Counted from the first letter of the stretch, positions 18,958 through 27,773 are shown. The stretch is 53,284 nucleotides of DNA from Methylobacterium gnaphalii (GCF_007992215.1 NZ_BJZV01000026.1:1-53284), one strand, 5' to 3'. The notes: generated by a model from the letters alone, not told the origin. Program-made: numbers and translations.

Positions 18958-20079
18958 TCAACGCCCGGCCGCCTGGGCCTGCGGCGGCAGGTCCTTCGTT
19001 GGCGCTGGCAGTGCCAGCGGGACCACCTGCCCAATCCGGCTAGGGCCTCGCTGCAGGCGCAGCCGCTTCACGCGGCGCGGGTCGGCGTCGAGCACCTCGA
19101 ATTCGAGCTCGCTCGGGCCGGCGATGATCTCGCCGCGCGAGGGCACGCGGCCGGCCAGCGTCACGATGAGGCCGCCGATCGTGTCGATCTCCTCCGCCAT
19201 CTCGCCGGCCGAGGCCACGAGATCGACGCCGGTGGCCTCCGAGACCTCCGCGAGGCCGGCGCGGGCATCCGCGACGTAGGCGTCGGTCTCGCCCTCGACG
19301 CGGTTAATGAGTTGACCCTCAGCTACGTCGTGCTCGTCCTCGATGTCGCCGAGCACCACTTCGATCAAATCCTCGATGGAGATCAGCCCGTCGGTGCCGC
19401 CATACTCGTCGATCACCAGCGCCATGTGAGTGCGGGTCGCCTGCATCCGCACGAGCAGGTCGATGGCCGGCATGGATGGTGGCACGAACAGGACCGGGCG
19501 CTGGATGCGGGTCGAGGCCAGCGTCACCGAGAGGTCGACCTTGCCGAGATCGAGCTCGCGGACGGCGCGGGCCGGCAGCCGGCGCACGCGGGCGGGCTTG
19601 TTCTCCTCGTTGGTGGCCGTTGCGCCTGAGTTCGCTGGCGCGCGACGGGGCGACGCCTCAGCCTTGCTGGCGAAGTATTCGACAAAATCGCGGATGTGGA
19701 CCATGCCGCGCGGGTCGTCGAGCGTCTCGCCGTAGACGGGCAAACGTGAATGGCCGGCGGTGCGGAACAGCTTGAGCAGATCGCCGAGACTGCTTTCGAC
19801 GGGCACGGCGACGATGTCGGCGCGGGGCACCATCACGTCGTCAACGCGCACCTTGTGAAGACCCAGCACGTTTTTGAGCATCGCCCGCTCCAGCGGGGAG
19901 AACGAGTCCTCGCCCGTGTCGGGCTCGGCCAGCGCATCCTCGATGCCGGTGCGCAGGCTGTCGCGTGAGCGCAGGTTGAACACATTGAGCAGGCGATCGT
20001 ACCAAGCCTCGCGGGGCTGGGGGTCGGCATCTGCATGGGGCGCGGCCAGGGCCGCGCCGCGACTTCGGTCGTTGGTCAT
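18958..20079 (-). CDS. corC: CorC/HlyC-type CBS-domain protein (YbeX-like)
   Basis: Cytoplasmic protein of 373 residues with two CBS domains (first around MVPRADIVAVPVESSLGDLL, second containing MALVIDEYGGTDGLISIEDL) and a C-terminal transporter-associated domain (GEIIAGPSELEFEVLDADPR). It is often annotated as a magnesium/cobalt efflux protein or hemolysin, but recent work on E. coli YbeX ties it to ribosome function. The neighbourhood (ybeY upstream, lnt downstream) is the conserved one. It has no DUF21 membrane domain, so it is the short form. Confidence 0.93.
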   Translation of the reverse strand: MTNDRSRGAALAAPHADADPQPREAWYDRLLNVFNLRSRDSLRTGIEDALAEPDTGEDSFSPLERAMLKNVLGLHKVRVDDVMVPRADIVAVPVESSLGDLLKLFRTAGHSRLPVYGETLDDPRGMVHIRDFVEYFASKAEASPRRAPANSGATATNEENKPARVRRLPARAVRELDLGKVDLSVTLASTRIQRPVLFVPPSMPAIDLLVRMQATRTHMALVIDEYGGTDGLISIEDLIEVVLGDIEDEHDVAEGQLINRVEGETDAYVADARAGLAEVSEATGVDLVASAGEMAEEIDTIGGLIVTLAGRVPSRGEIIAGPSELEFEVLDADPRRVKRLRLQRGPSRIGQVVPLALPAPTKDLPPQAQAAGR

Positions 20080-20124
20080 GTCTCTCTTGAATGTCCGAGG
20101 CGGAAGTGCCGGGGTCGAGGCGGG

Positions 20125-20610
20125 TCAGTCGGCGTAAGGGTCCGGGATGCCCAACGTCGCGAGGGCCGCGACTTCGATGGCTTCCATCGCGTCGGCCTCG
20201 GCCTCGCCGGTCTCGTGATCCTGCCCGAGCAGGTGAAGAGTGCCATGGACGAGGAGATGCGCGAGATGGTGGCTGAACGGCTTCGACTGCTCCACACTCT
20301 CGCGCAGCACCGTGTCATAAGCAAGAACCACGTCGCCGAGCGGCTCCGGCTCGCCCGGCGGCATGGGCTGGTCCGCGGCCGGAAACGAGAGCACGTTGGT
20401 AGGCTTGTCCTTGTCGCGCCAGGTCCGGTTGAGGTCCTGCACGGTCGCGTCGTCGGCGAGCAGGATGCTCACCGAGACGGGCCCAGCTTGCGAATCGGGC
20501 AAGGCCGAGAGGCCCGCTGCGACGGCGCGCTCGACCAAGGCCTCGAGCTCCGGCACGGCCGTTTCCCAGCGCGCATCCTCAATGGCGATGTCGATCTCGG
20601 GATGGCTCAC
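20125..20610 (-). CDS. ybeY: rRNA maturation endoribonuclease YbeY
   Basis: Metal-dependent endonuclease involved in 16S rRNA 3'-end processing and ribosome quality control. The zinc motif HGTLHLLGQDH, with three histidines, is intact. Translation appears to begin at the GTG at 20610, giving 161 residues, the family length; the frame is open for many codons upstream but that part is not YbeY-like, and no clear Shine-Dalgarno marks the start. It is followed by corC after 45 bp. Its usual upstream neighbour phoH is 4 kb away here. Confidence 0.93.
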   Translation of the reverse strand: MSHPEIDIAIEDARWETAVPELEALVERAVAAGLSALPDSQAGPVSVSILLADDATVQDLNRTWRDKDKPTNVLSFPAADQPMPPGEPEPLGDVVLAYDTVLRESVEQSKPFSHHLAHLLVHGTLHLLGQDHETGEAEADAMEAIEVAALATLGIPDPYAD

Positions 20611-20705
20611 GGGCGAGGCTGGTCCGACGGGGCAAGTAGCGCTGTTAGCGGGCGGGCACCCCGTCCGGCAACCGGGGCCGGGACAAGGCTGCTCCGCAGC
20701 GCAGT

Positions 20706-21914
20706 CTAGTGCCGCTCCATGAAACGGTTGGACGGAAGCCGGTAGAGCATCCGCACCAGCGTCTCGCTCTTCGCCCGCTTCAGCCGCCAGCGAAGCGAGG
20801 TTTCGACCTTGATCGAGCGGGCGTCGAGGCTCACGCGCAGCGCCGAGCGGTCGCGCGCCTGCTTCACGGGGTCGGCATAGAAGCTCGCGAGTTTCTCGGC
20901 CCCCATTCCCAGAGTCTCGAACCAGCGTGGCAGGTGAAAGTGGCGCAGCCGGTCGACGTCGGTGAGCGCCTTGTCGATACCAGTTCCGGTGATCGGGCAA
21001 CTCGTCGCGAAGGCGTCGCCTACCACCACGAAGCCGTCCCGCTCGTGCTCCCGCACGCGGTACAGGTCGATCGCGCGCAGCACCACGGGCCCATTTACGC
21101 GAACCTCGCCGAAGGTTTCTTCCAGCCGCGGCATCAAGGCGCGCAGCGTGGCATTGGGGCTGAGCCGGAAATCCTGCACCCAGGCCTCCGAGGGCGTCCG
21201 GTAAACGTAGAGGTTGGCGCGCATCGTGTCGCCGACCGGGAACAGCGTCAGGTAAGAGACGCGGTCACCGAACCGCTCGCCCGTCCAAACCAGCGAGGGA
21301 AACGGAAACTCGCTCGGCACGCGCGTCAAGGTGAACCCTGCCGCCAGCGTGTGCGCAGGGCTCACCATCTCCTTGCGGAGGCCGAGGACGCGGCGCACTT
21401 CCTCGCCGAGGCCGGTGGCGACGACGAGAAGCCGCGCGGTCAGCGATTGACCATCGCGCAGCCTGACCGTTTGCCGACTCGGGCCGGTCTCGATGGCGTC
21501 CGTACGCCCGACCACGAGCTGAACAGTGGGCGGCAGGGCAGCGCGCAGGGCATCAACCAAGCGTCCATAATCGCAGCCGTATTCCCGCCGCGCACTGCGG
21601 GCAGCGATCCGACCGAAGCGGTGCAGCCAGACACCGTCGAACGCGGTCGCCGCAGCTCGCCCCGCCTCTCCGAGTCCCATCCGGTCGCGAAGCCGCATCT
21701 GCGGCTCGCCGAGCTTCTCCGCGCGGAACTCCGGGGGGTGGCGCTCGTGCTGGGCGATCAGGACGACACGCCGACCCTGGCGAGCCAGAGCCGAGGCAGC
21801 GGCGCTGCCAGCAATGCCGGCGCCGAGCATGATCACCTCGGTCTCGCCGCTCGCGGCCTCCGTCGATCGTGCGGATTGACTAGGTTCCAATCTCAGGATG
21901 TCTTGCGCCCCCAT
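20706..21914 (-). CDS. FAD-dependent oxidoreductase / monooxygenase-like protein
   Basis: Flavoprotein of 402 residues with a Rossmann dinucleotide motif near the N-terminus (MLGAGIAGSAAASALARQG) and the second FAD motif GDAFATSCPITGTGIDKAL, as in the p-hydroxybenzoate hydroxylase, UbiH and geranylgeranyl reductase superfamily. The substrate cannot be told. A 28-residue Ser/Thr-rich N-terminal extension precedes the Rossmann fold. It ends 95 bp before ybeY on the same strand and diverges from the flippase gene, with 126 bp between the starts. It is one of three genes that interrupt the phoH-ybeY order. Confidence 0.8.
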   Translation of the reverse strand: MGAQDILRLEPSQSARSTEAASGETEVIMLGAGIAGSAAASALARQGRRVVLIAQHERHPPEFRAEKLGEPQMRLRDRMGLGEAGRAAATAFDGVWLHRFGRIAARSARREYGCDYGRLVDALRAALPPTVQLVVGRTDAIETGPSRQTVRLRDGQSLTARLLVVATGLGEEVRRVLGLRKEMVSPAHTLAAGFTLTRVPSEFPFPSLVWTGERFGDRVSYLTLFPVGDTMRANLYVYRTPSEAWVQDFRLSPNATLRALMPRLEETFGEVRVNGPVVLRAIDLYRVREHERDGFVVVGDAFATSCPITGTGIDKALTDVDRLRHFHLPRWFETLGMGAEKLASFYADPVKQARDRSALRVSLDARSIKVETSLRWRLKRAKSETLVRMLYRLPSNRFMERH

Positions 21915-22040
21915 GACGCCTCCAGCCCGTCGGACGCAACCGCATGCGACGGCAATCTCCCCACCCGGTCAAACGATAGTTGCCGCGCTGCGACAAGATG
22001 TGAATCTGCGTAGCTCTCTCGTCCCGGAGACCCTAGACTC

Positions 22041-23336
22041 TTGATCCGCTCCGTCCCGCTACGGCTGGCCGCCCTGCGACGGCACCTGCCGTTGGGGCTG
22101 TCCTACATCGCATCCAGCGGCAGCCTCGTGGCGGCGAGCGCGGCTCAGCTCGTCACCTTCGCAATCCTGGCCCGTGCACTCGGGTCCAGCGAGTTCGGCC
22201 GGTTCGTGCAGCTTGCCGCGCTTACCAACGTCGCCGTGCATGTCTGCGGCATCGGCGCTTCCGACTGCCTGCTGCGCCGGGTCTCCCAGAACCGAGCCAT
22301 GTACCCGGCCATGCTGGGCCACAACCTCATTCTCACCGGAGCGACGGGCGTGCTGCTCGTCGCGCTAGGCCTCGTGGCCGTGCCCTACTGGATCACGATC
22401 AGCCCAGATCCAGCGACCAATTTAGGCGCGACGGCACTCTTCCTGGTCACGAACATCGTGCTGGTGCGGCTCATTCTGCTGGCCGAGCTGATTTTCCTCG
22501 GCCATTCGCGCTTCGCCTCGGCCAACCGCGCTGTCGTCGGCTACGCTGTGGCGCGAACCTTGACGGCGATCGTCGCCTGTCTGGTCTTTTCGACGGCGAG
22601 CCTCGCACAATGGGCAGCCTGGCAATTCGCCGGAAACCTCCTAGTGGTTGTCGCCTATGCGTGGTGGCTGCGCCGTCTTGGCCGGCCACGCCTCGCCATC
22701 GTGCGCGAGGAGATCCGACTGGGCCTTTATTTCTGCTCGCAATTCGTTGCGCGCTCGGTGCGGCAGAACGCCGACCTGTTTATGCTCGGCCTGGTGGCCT
22801 CGATCGAGGTGGTTGGCAGCTACGGCGTCGCCCGCCGCATTCTGGACAGCAGCTACCTGACGATCGACGCGCTGAACCGCATCGCTTTTCCCCGTTTTGC
22901 AAAAACCAGCCTCGACGGCATCCACGCCACGATGCCGGGCGCTCGGCGGCTGCTGCCCCTCGCACTGGCGCTTGGCCTCGCGACCTCGGCCGGGCTCTTC
23001 GTGATCTCCGGCTACCTGCCCCTGATCTTTGGGCGGGACTACACGTCGCTCACGCGCTTCGTCGGCATCCTCGCTTGGCTGCCGCTCTTCATCGCCGCCT
23101 CCTCGGTGGCCATGGACGTGCTCGGCGCCTCGAGCCATCAGGCAGAGCGTGCGGTGATCGTCAATGCAACCAATCTCGGCGGCTCGTTGCTGATCGCATG
23201 GTGGTCGTGGTGGCTGCCTCCGAATGGCACGCTCGCCGCTCTCTACGTCATCGAAGCCTGTACGGTCGCCGCCGCCTGGCTGATCCTATTTAGGCTCGTG
23301 CGCCGAAGCGCGACTCGGAAGATGCAACCGGCTTGA
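22041..23336 (+). CDS. Polysaccharide flippase, Wzx/MATE-like (oligosaccharide flippase family)
   Basis: Membrane protein of 431 residues with about twelve to fourteen hydrophobic segments. The N-terminal pattern (ASAAQLVTFAILARALGSSE followed by FGRFVQLAALTNV) is that of the polysaccharide biosynthesis/flippase family, which moves lipid-linked sugar repeat units across the inner membrane. No glycosyltransferase or polymerase gene is nearby, so the polysaccharide is unknown. Translation probably starts at TTG (22041) with GGAGA ten bases upstream. It is convergent with the LRR-kinase gene and divergent from the FAD oxidoreductase. Confidence 0.85.
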   Translation: MIRSVPLRLAALRRHLPLGLSYIASSGSLVAASAAQLVTFAILARALGSSEFGRFVQLAALTNVAVHVCGIGASDCLLRRVSQNRAMYPAMLGHNLILTGATGVLLVALGLVAVPYWITISPDPATNLGATALFLVTNIVLVRLILLAELIFLGHSRFASANRAVVGYAVARTLTAIVACLVFSTASLAQWAAWQFAGNLLVVVAYAWWLRRLGRPRLAIVREEIRLGLYFCSQFVARSVRQNADLFMLGLVASIEVVGSYGVARRILDSSYLTIDALNRIAFPRFAKTSLDGIHATMPGARRLLPLALALGLATSAGLFVISGYLPLIFGRDYTSLTRFVGILAWLPLFIAASSVAMDVLGASSHQAERAVIVNATNLGGSLLIAWWSWWLPPNGTLAALYVIEACTVAAAWLILFRLVRRSATRKMQPA

Positions 23337-23377
23337 ACCTGCCGGTGGTCGGCCAGCGCTTGAGGGATCGGACGAGC

Positions 23378-24676
23378 TTACGGCTCGCCGAGGGTCGCCA
23401 AGACCTCGTCCATCAGAGGGCGCGCCGCGGTATCAGGCTGCGTGCAGGCGTGCTGAAGGGTGCGCAATGTGTCGGGCACAGCAGGACAGAGGTCGAGGAG
23501 TTCACCGAGCAGGAGCCCCCAAGCCCGTACCTCGACCCTCTCGTAGCAACGGTCGACCTCGCTACTTGGAAGCAACGAGGCCGCACCAAAATCGCTGAGG
23601 ACACATTCGCCGCTCGTACCATCCCAGATCAGGTTGTGCGCGTAGAGATCACCATGCAGCAGACCGCGTGTGTGTAGGTGCGCGGCGGCAGAGGCAGCGG
23701 CGCGGGCAAGGCGCAGGGCCACCTCGGCTTCGATCCGCATGGCGGGATCGTAGACGTCGCGGCTGCAACTCGACAGGCTCGGCGGCCCGGCCAGCGCGCG
23801 CCAGTGCGACGGCAACAGGCGCATTGCCAACCCTTCCGCGCCCTCAGGATGTCCCGTCAGCCGGCCGAGGCCGCTCGTGAGGTTCGGATGCGCGCCGGCC
23901 GCGAGGCAAGCCGCCATCTCGCGATCGGGCAACCCGTCGCTGGTCATGGCGCCCTTGAACAATTTGAGCGCAATGGGGCGGATCTCACCCTCCGTGCGCC
24001 AGGAGGCCCGGTGCGTGATGCCGGACGCGCCCTCCCCCAGCCGCTCACCGAGGGTTAGGTCGCGCCATGCCACGGAGGCGACGCCTGCGAGTGGCATCTC
24101 GCGCTCCAGCGGATTGCCGGCATAGGACAGCCAGGCGAGGCTGGGCAGCGTTACAAGCCACGGGGGCAGCGCCTCGAAGCGGTTAGCGGCAAGCCGGATC
24201 AGCTCGAGCCTCTTCGCGGCGGCCAACCCCTCCGGCAGCGTGCGAAGCCGGTTGCCGGCGAGTAGCAACTTCTGGAGATGCGGTCGTTCGCCAAGGGCGT
24301 CGGGCAGGATCTCGATGGCGTTGTCGGTCAGCGTCAGCCAGCGCAGGGTCGCCGGCAGTGCCTCGCTTGGGACTTCGCGCAGGCCGGCATTGCGCATGCC
24401 GATCTGGCTCAGGGACGGGCAATTGCCCAGCGCCGGCGGCATCCGTTCAAAGCGGTTGCCGGACAGGAACAGCACGCGCAGCTTCGTCAGCCTGCCGATC
24501 TCGGCGGGTAGGCTCGTGAGGCTGCCGCCGCTAATATCGAGCACCTCGAGACTGTCGGCGAGCCCGAAGATTTCCGTCGGAAACTCGGTGAGACCGCCCA
24601 CCAGGGAGAGCTCGCTCGCTCCTGCGAGATCGCCGCGGCGAAGTGCCGTCAGCCTATCGGCCAGGGTAGCGCGCAT
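23378..24676 (-). CDS. Leucine-rich-repeat protein with C-terminal protein kinase domain
   Basis: Two-domain cytoplasmic protein of 432 residues. Residues 20-195 hold about seven leucine-rich repeats of 22-23 residues (for example LRVLFLSGNRFERMP and LQKLLLAGNRLRTLP). Residues 207-430 form a Hanks-type kinase: glycine loop LGEGASG (213-219), ATP lysine K238 in IALKLFK, helix-C glutamate probably E253, catalytic loop HGDLYAHN (341-348, with D343 and N348) and DFG (362-364). All key catalytic residues are present, so it is probably active. The C-lobe is short. No transmembrane segment. It starts 7 bp after phoH ends, suggesting co-transcription with miaB-phoH. The substrate is unknown. Confidence 0.9.
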   Translation of the reverse strand: MRATLADRLTALRRGDLAGASELSLVGGLTEFPTEIFGLADSLEVLDISGGSLTSLPAEIGRLTKLRVLFLSGNRFERMPPALGNCPSLSQIGMRNAGLREVPSEALPATLRWLTLTDNAIEILPDALGERPHLQKLLLAGNRLRTLPEGLAAAKRLELIRLAANRFEALPPWLVTLPSLAWLSYAGNPLEREMPLAGVASVAWRDLTLGERLGEGASGITHRASWRTEGEIRPIALKLFKGAMTSDGLPDREMAACLAAGAHPNLTSGLGRLTGHPEGAEGLAMRLLPSHWRALAGPPSLSSCSRDVYDPAMRIEAEVALRLARAAASAAAHLHTRGLLHGDLYAHNLIWDGTSGECVLSDFGAASLLPSSEVDRCYERVEVRAWGLLLGELLDLCPAVPDTLRTLQHACTQPDTAARPLMDEVLATLGEP

Positions 24677-24683
24677 GGGGCCG

Positions 24684-25778
24684 CTATGCCAGTGGGCGTC
24701 GCCGCAGATTGGGATTGCGATCGGCTTCCGCCTCGCCGTGGCTCGCCGCTTCGTAGGCCGTGACGATCCGCCGGACGAGATCGTGGCGGACCACATCGAT
24801 GTCGCGGAACCGCACGCGGCCGATGCCCTCAACGCCGTCGAGCACGTTCACCGCCTCGACGAGCCCGGATTTCTGGCCCGGCGGGAGGTCGATCTGGCTC
24901 GGATCGCCGGTCACGATCATCCGCGAGTTCTCACCGAGCCGGGTAAGGAACATCTTCATCTGCATAGAGGTGGTGTTCTGCGCTTCGTCGAGCAGCACCA
25001 CCGCATTGGTGAGCGTGCGCCCGCGCATGAAGGCAAGCGGCGCGATCTCGATGATGCCGGTCTGCAAGCCACGGTCGACGTGGCGCGCCTCCATGAAGTC
25101 GTACAGCGCATCGTAGATCGGCCGCAGATACGGATCGACCTTTTCGCGCATGTCGCCCGGCAGAAAGCCGAGGCGCTCGCCCGCTTCCACCGCAGGCCGC
25201 GAGAGAATCAGGCGCTCGGCGTGGCCCTGCTCCAGAAGCGAGACCGCGTGACCGACCGCGAGCCAGGTTTTACCGGTGCCAGCAGGGCCTTCGGCGAAGA
25301 CGAGTTCCTTGGTGCGCAGCAGCTTGATGTAGTCGCTCTGAGCGGCGTTGCGGGCGCGCACGGCGCCGCGGCGGCGAGTGGCGATCTGCTCAAAATGTTC
25401 GCGATCGGGCTCGGCTGCAATCTCGGCCGAGGGAAACAGGTTGCCCTGGACGGTGACCTCCTGGATCACCCCGTCGACGTCGCCCAGCGTCACCGTCGTG
25501 TCGCCGTTGCGGACGCGGCCATAGAGCCGCTCGAAGACCCGCCGGCCCTTCTCGGCGGCGTCCGGCGTGCCCTTGATGACGAGATGGTTGCCGAGCGCCG
25601 TCGCCTTCACATCGATGCGCCGCTCGATATGGGCGACGTTCTGATCGTACTGACCGAAGACGAGGCTCGCGAGCCGGTTATCCTCGAAGGTCAGCGAGAC
25701 CTCCACGGTCTCGGCGAGGCCGCCTTGCGCGGCCGGCCCTCTCCCCTTCAGGGTGCGCCCGGCGGCGTCATTCGGCAC
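24684..25778 (-). CDS. phoH: PhoH-family ATPase
   Basis: Cytoplasmic P-loop ATPase of 364 residues; the family is linked to RNA metabolism and its gene usually neighbours ybeY. Walker A is GPAGTGKTWLA, Walker B is VLLDEAQN, and an N-terminal KH-like nucleic-acid-binding region precedes them (residues 20-110). It lies 19 bp downstream of miaB, and the LRR-kinase follows after 7 bp, where ybeY would be expected. Confidence 0.95.
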   Translation of the reverse strand: MPNDAAGRTLKGRGPAAQGGLAETVEVSLTFEDNRLASLVFGQYDQNVAHIERRIDVKATALGNHLVIKGTPDAAEKGRRVFERLYGRVRNGDTTVTLGDVDGVIQEVTVQGNLFPSAEIAAEPDREHFEQIATRRRGAVRARNAAQSDYIKLLRTKELVFAEGPAGTGKTWLAVGHAVSLLEQGHAERLILSRPAVEAGERLGFLPGDMREKVDPYLRPIYDALYDFMEARHVDRGLQTGIIEIAPLAFMRGRTLTNAVVLLDEAQNTTSMQMKMFLTRLGENSRMIVTGDPSQIDLPPGQKSGLVEAVNVLDGVEGIGRVRFRDIDVVRHDLVRRIVTAYEAASHGEAEADRNPNLRRRPLA

Positions 25779-25797
25779 TGGCGAGATCCTTCTGCAA

Positions 25798-27135
25798 TCA
25801 GGCGGCTACCGCGTCAGGCAGCAACTCGCCGAACAAGCTGTTCGATCCGCTGCGCGTGATCCGCACGGTCAGCAGCGTGCCGATGGTCGAAGCCGGCGCC
25901 TCGATCTGCACCATCAGCAGATGCGGCGTCTTGCCGGCGACCTGTCCCGGATGGCGTCCGGCCTTCTCCACCAGCACCTCGACGGTCTCGCAGACCATGC
26001 TCTCGTTGAAGGCGTGGCGCTGCCCGTCGAGCAATTGCTGGAGCCGGGCGAGGCGCTCGGATTTTACGCTCTCGGGGATCGCGTCCTCGCGATCGGCAGC
26101 AGGCGTGCCGGCGCGGGGGCTGTACTTGAACGAGAAAGCGCTTGCGAAACCGATGTCCGCGACGAGCCGCATAGTCTCCTCGAATTCCGCATCGGTCTCC
26201 CCGGGAAATCCGACGATGAAGTCCGAGGACAGGGCTATATCGGGCCGCGCGTCACGCACGCGTTCGATCAGCCGGCGGTAAGCATCGGCCGTATGCTTGC
26301 GGTTCATCGCCTGCAGCACCCGGGTCGAACCCGACTGCACCGGGAGGTGCAGGTAGGGCATCACCAAGGGATTGGCGCCGTGGGCGGCGATCAGATCGTC
26401 GCCCATGTCGTTGGGGTGGCTCGTAGTGTAGCGCAGCCGTGCCAGTCCCGGCAGGTCGGAGAGCGCTCGCATCAGGTCGGCGAGCGAGGCGGTGCCGCCG
26501 CCCAGCGCCTCGCCGTGATAGGCATTCACGTTCTGGCCGATCAGCGTGATCTCGCGGACGCCGTCAGCGAGCATCGCCTCGGCCTCGGCGCGGATGGCTG
26601 CGACAGGGCGCGAGACCTCGGCACCACGGGTGTAAGGCACCACGCAGAAGGCGCAGAACTTGTCGCAGCCCTCCTGGATGGTCAGGAAGCCGGTGACACC
26701 TCGGTTGCGGCGTGCCGGCAGCTTCGCGAACTTGTCCTCGATCGGAAACTCGGTGTCGACGACGCGGCGGCTCTTCGATTCCGACAGCAGCTCCGGCAGC
26801 CGGTGATAGCTCTGCGGGCCGACCACCACGTCAACGGCCGGCGTGCGGGCCAGGATTTCGCGCCCCTCGGCCTGCGCGACGCAGCCCGCCACCACGATTC
26901 GCGTATCGAGGCCTGCCTGAGCGCGTTCAGCCTTGAGCACACGCAGGCGTCCGACCTCGGAAAAAACCTTCTCGGCAGCCTTTTCGCGGATGTGGCAGGT
27001 GTTGAGGACGACGACATCCGCCTCCTCCACTGTCTCCGTCGCAGCATAGCCCTCAGCCGCGAGCAGGTCCGCCATGCGCCCCGCGTCGTAGGCGTTCATC
27101 TGGCAGCCGTAGGATTTGACGAAGGCTTTCTTCAA
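25798..27135 (-). CDS. miaB: tRNA-2-methylthio-N6-dimethylallyladenosine synthase MiaB
   Basis: Radical SAM methylthiotransferase that adds a methylthio group to i6A37 of tRNAs reading UNN codons. The N-terminal cluster cysteines are in KSYGCQMNAYD, NTCHIREKA and VVAGCVAQA; the radical SAM CxxxCxxC is CDKFCAFC; a TRAM domain closes the protein (TVRITRSGSNSLFGE). The 445-residue length is typical. It is the first gene of miaB-phoH-(LRR kinase), with its start facing a divergent MEKHLA-domain gene. Confidence 0.97.
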   Translation of the reverse strand: MKKAFVKSYGCQMNAYDAGRMADLLAAEGYAATETVEEADVVVLNTCHIREKAAEKVFSEVGRLRVLKAERAQAGLDTRIVVAGCVAQAEGREILARTPAVDVVVGPQSYHRLPELLSESKSRRVVDTEFPIEDKFAKLPARRNRGVTGFLTIQEGCDKFCAFCVVPYTRGAEVSRPVAAIRAEAEAMLADGVREITLIGQNVNAYHGEALGGGTASLADLMRALSDLPGLARLRYTTSHPNDMGDDLIAAHGANPLVMPYLHLPVQSGSTRVLQAMNRKHTADAYRRLIERVRDARPDIALSSDFIVGFPGETDAEFEETMRLVADIGFASAFSFKYSPRAGTPAADREDAIPESVKSERLARLQQLLDGQRHAFNESMVCETVEVLVEKAGRHPGQVAGKTPHLLMVQIEAPASTIGTLLTVRITRSGSNSLFGELLPDAVAA

Positions 27136-27257
27136 AGTGGCCCGGCCGTGTTCATGTTCTGCGCCGTCGGCTCCGCCGACGGCCGTTCCAAGGGATCGGA
27201 GGCGGCCTTAGCACGGTTTCAGGCGCACGTCGCCGAGGCCGAACCCAGGAGACCATC

Positions 27258-27701
27258 ATCCCGGACCTGACGAAAGACCCCGACTTCTTCGCGCTCCTGG
27301 CCGGCAGCTATCAGCGCCTCATCGGCCGGCCACTGCTGCCGGAGGGGGCGGATGCAAGATGGGCCTACGAGCAGGCCCCATTCGCGCTCCTGGCTCACGA
27401 CACCGATGCCGATCCGCGTTTCGTCTACGCCAACCGCACGGCGCAGGAGAGTTTCGGCTACGCGCTGGACGAGATGATCGGCATGCCTTCGCGGCTCTCG
27501 GCAGAGGCGCCTGATCGCGCCGAGCGCGACCGCCTCTTGGCGGCTGTTGCGCGTGATGGCTACGTCGCCGGCTATTCTGGGATCCGCATCGCGAAGTCGG
27601 GTCGGCGTTTCCCTATTGTCGATGTCGTGGTGTGGCAGTTGATCGACGAGGCAGGTGTCACGCACGGACAGGCGGCAACCTATCGGCTGCCGAAGGACTG
27701 A
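27258..27701 (+). CDS. MEKHLA-domain protein; start codon non-canonical or gene frameshifted
   Basis: Small soluble protein of about 147 residues with a PAS-like MEKHLA domain: FALLAGSYQRLIGRPLL, then APFALLAHD, FVYANRTAQESFGY, PSRLSAEAPDRAERDRLL, GYSGIRIAKSGRRF and GQAATYRL. Function unknown; the domain is a sensory/ligand-binding fold also found in plant HD-ZIP III factors. Conserved-looking sequence reaches back to about 27255, but no in-frame ATG, GTG or TTG exists before 27474, which would remove half the domain. AGGAG at 27247-27251 stands six bases before an ATC at 27258, so I place the start there tentatively. A frameshift near the start is the alternative. Confidence 0.72.
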   Translation: MPDLTKDPDFFALLAGSYQRLIGRPLLPEGADARWAYEQAPFALLAHDTDADPRFVYANRTAQESFGYALDEMIGMPSRLSAEAPDRAERDRLLAAVARDGYVAGYSGIRIAKSGRRFPIVDVVVWQLIDEAGVTHGQAATYRLPKD

Positions 27702-27745
27702 TCGGCTCAGACGGCATCCGAACAGCTCCGTCTGCATGAGCAGAT

Positions 27746-27773
27746 CCCCTCTCCCCGCATGCGGGGAGAGGGG
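27746..27773. repeat. 28-bp perfect GC-rich palindrome between convergent genes (dispersed-repeat type, probable terminator)
   Basis: CCCCTCTCCCCGCA joined directly to its reverse complement, directly abutting the plsC-type stop codon at 27774. Palindromes of this form (CTCTCCCCGC.NGCGGGGAGAG) are scattered in intergenic regions of many Hyphomicrobiales. Here it separates the convergent MEKHLA and acyltransferase genes and could end both transcripts. Confidence 0.75.

Noticed and set aside
24240..25859. 539-residue plus-strand frame
   Set aside because: Antisense to phoH and the LRR kinase; composition is that of a shadow.
25753..27270. 505-residue plus-strand frame
   Set aside because: Antisense to miaB. 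Its 3' end covers the start of the MEKHLA gene in another frame, which I consider the real gene there.
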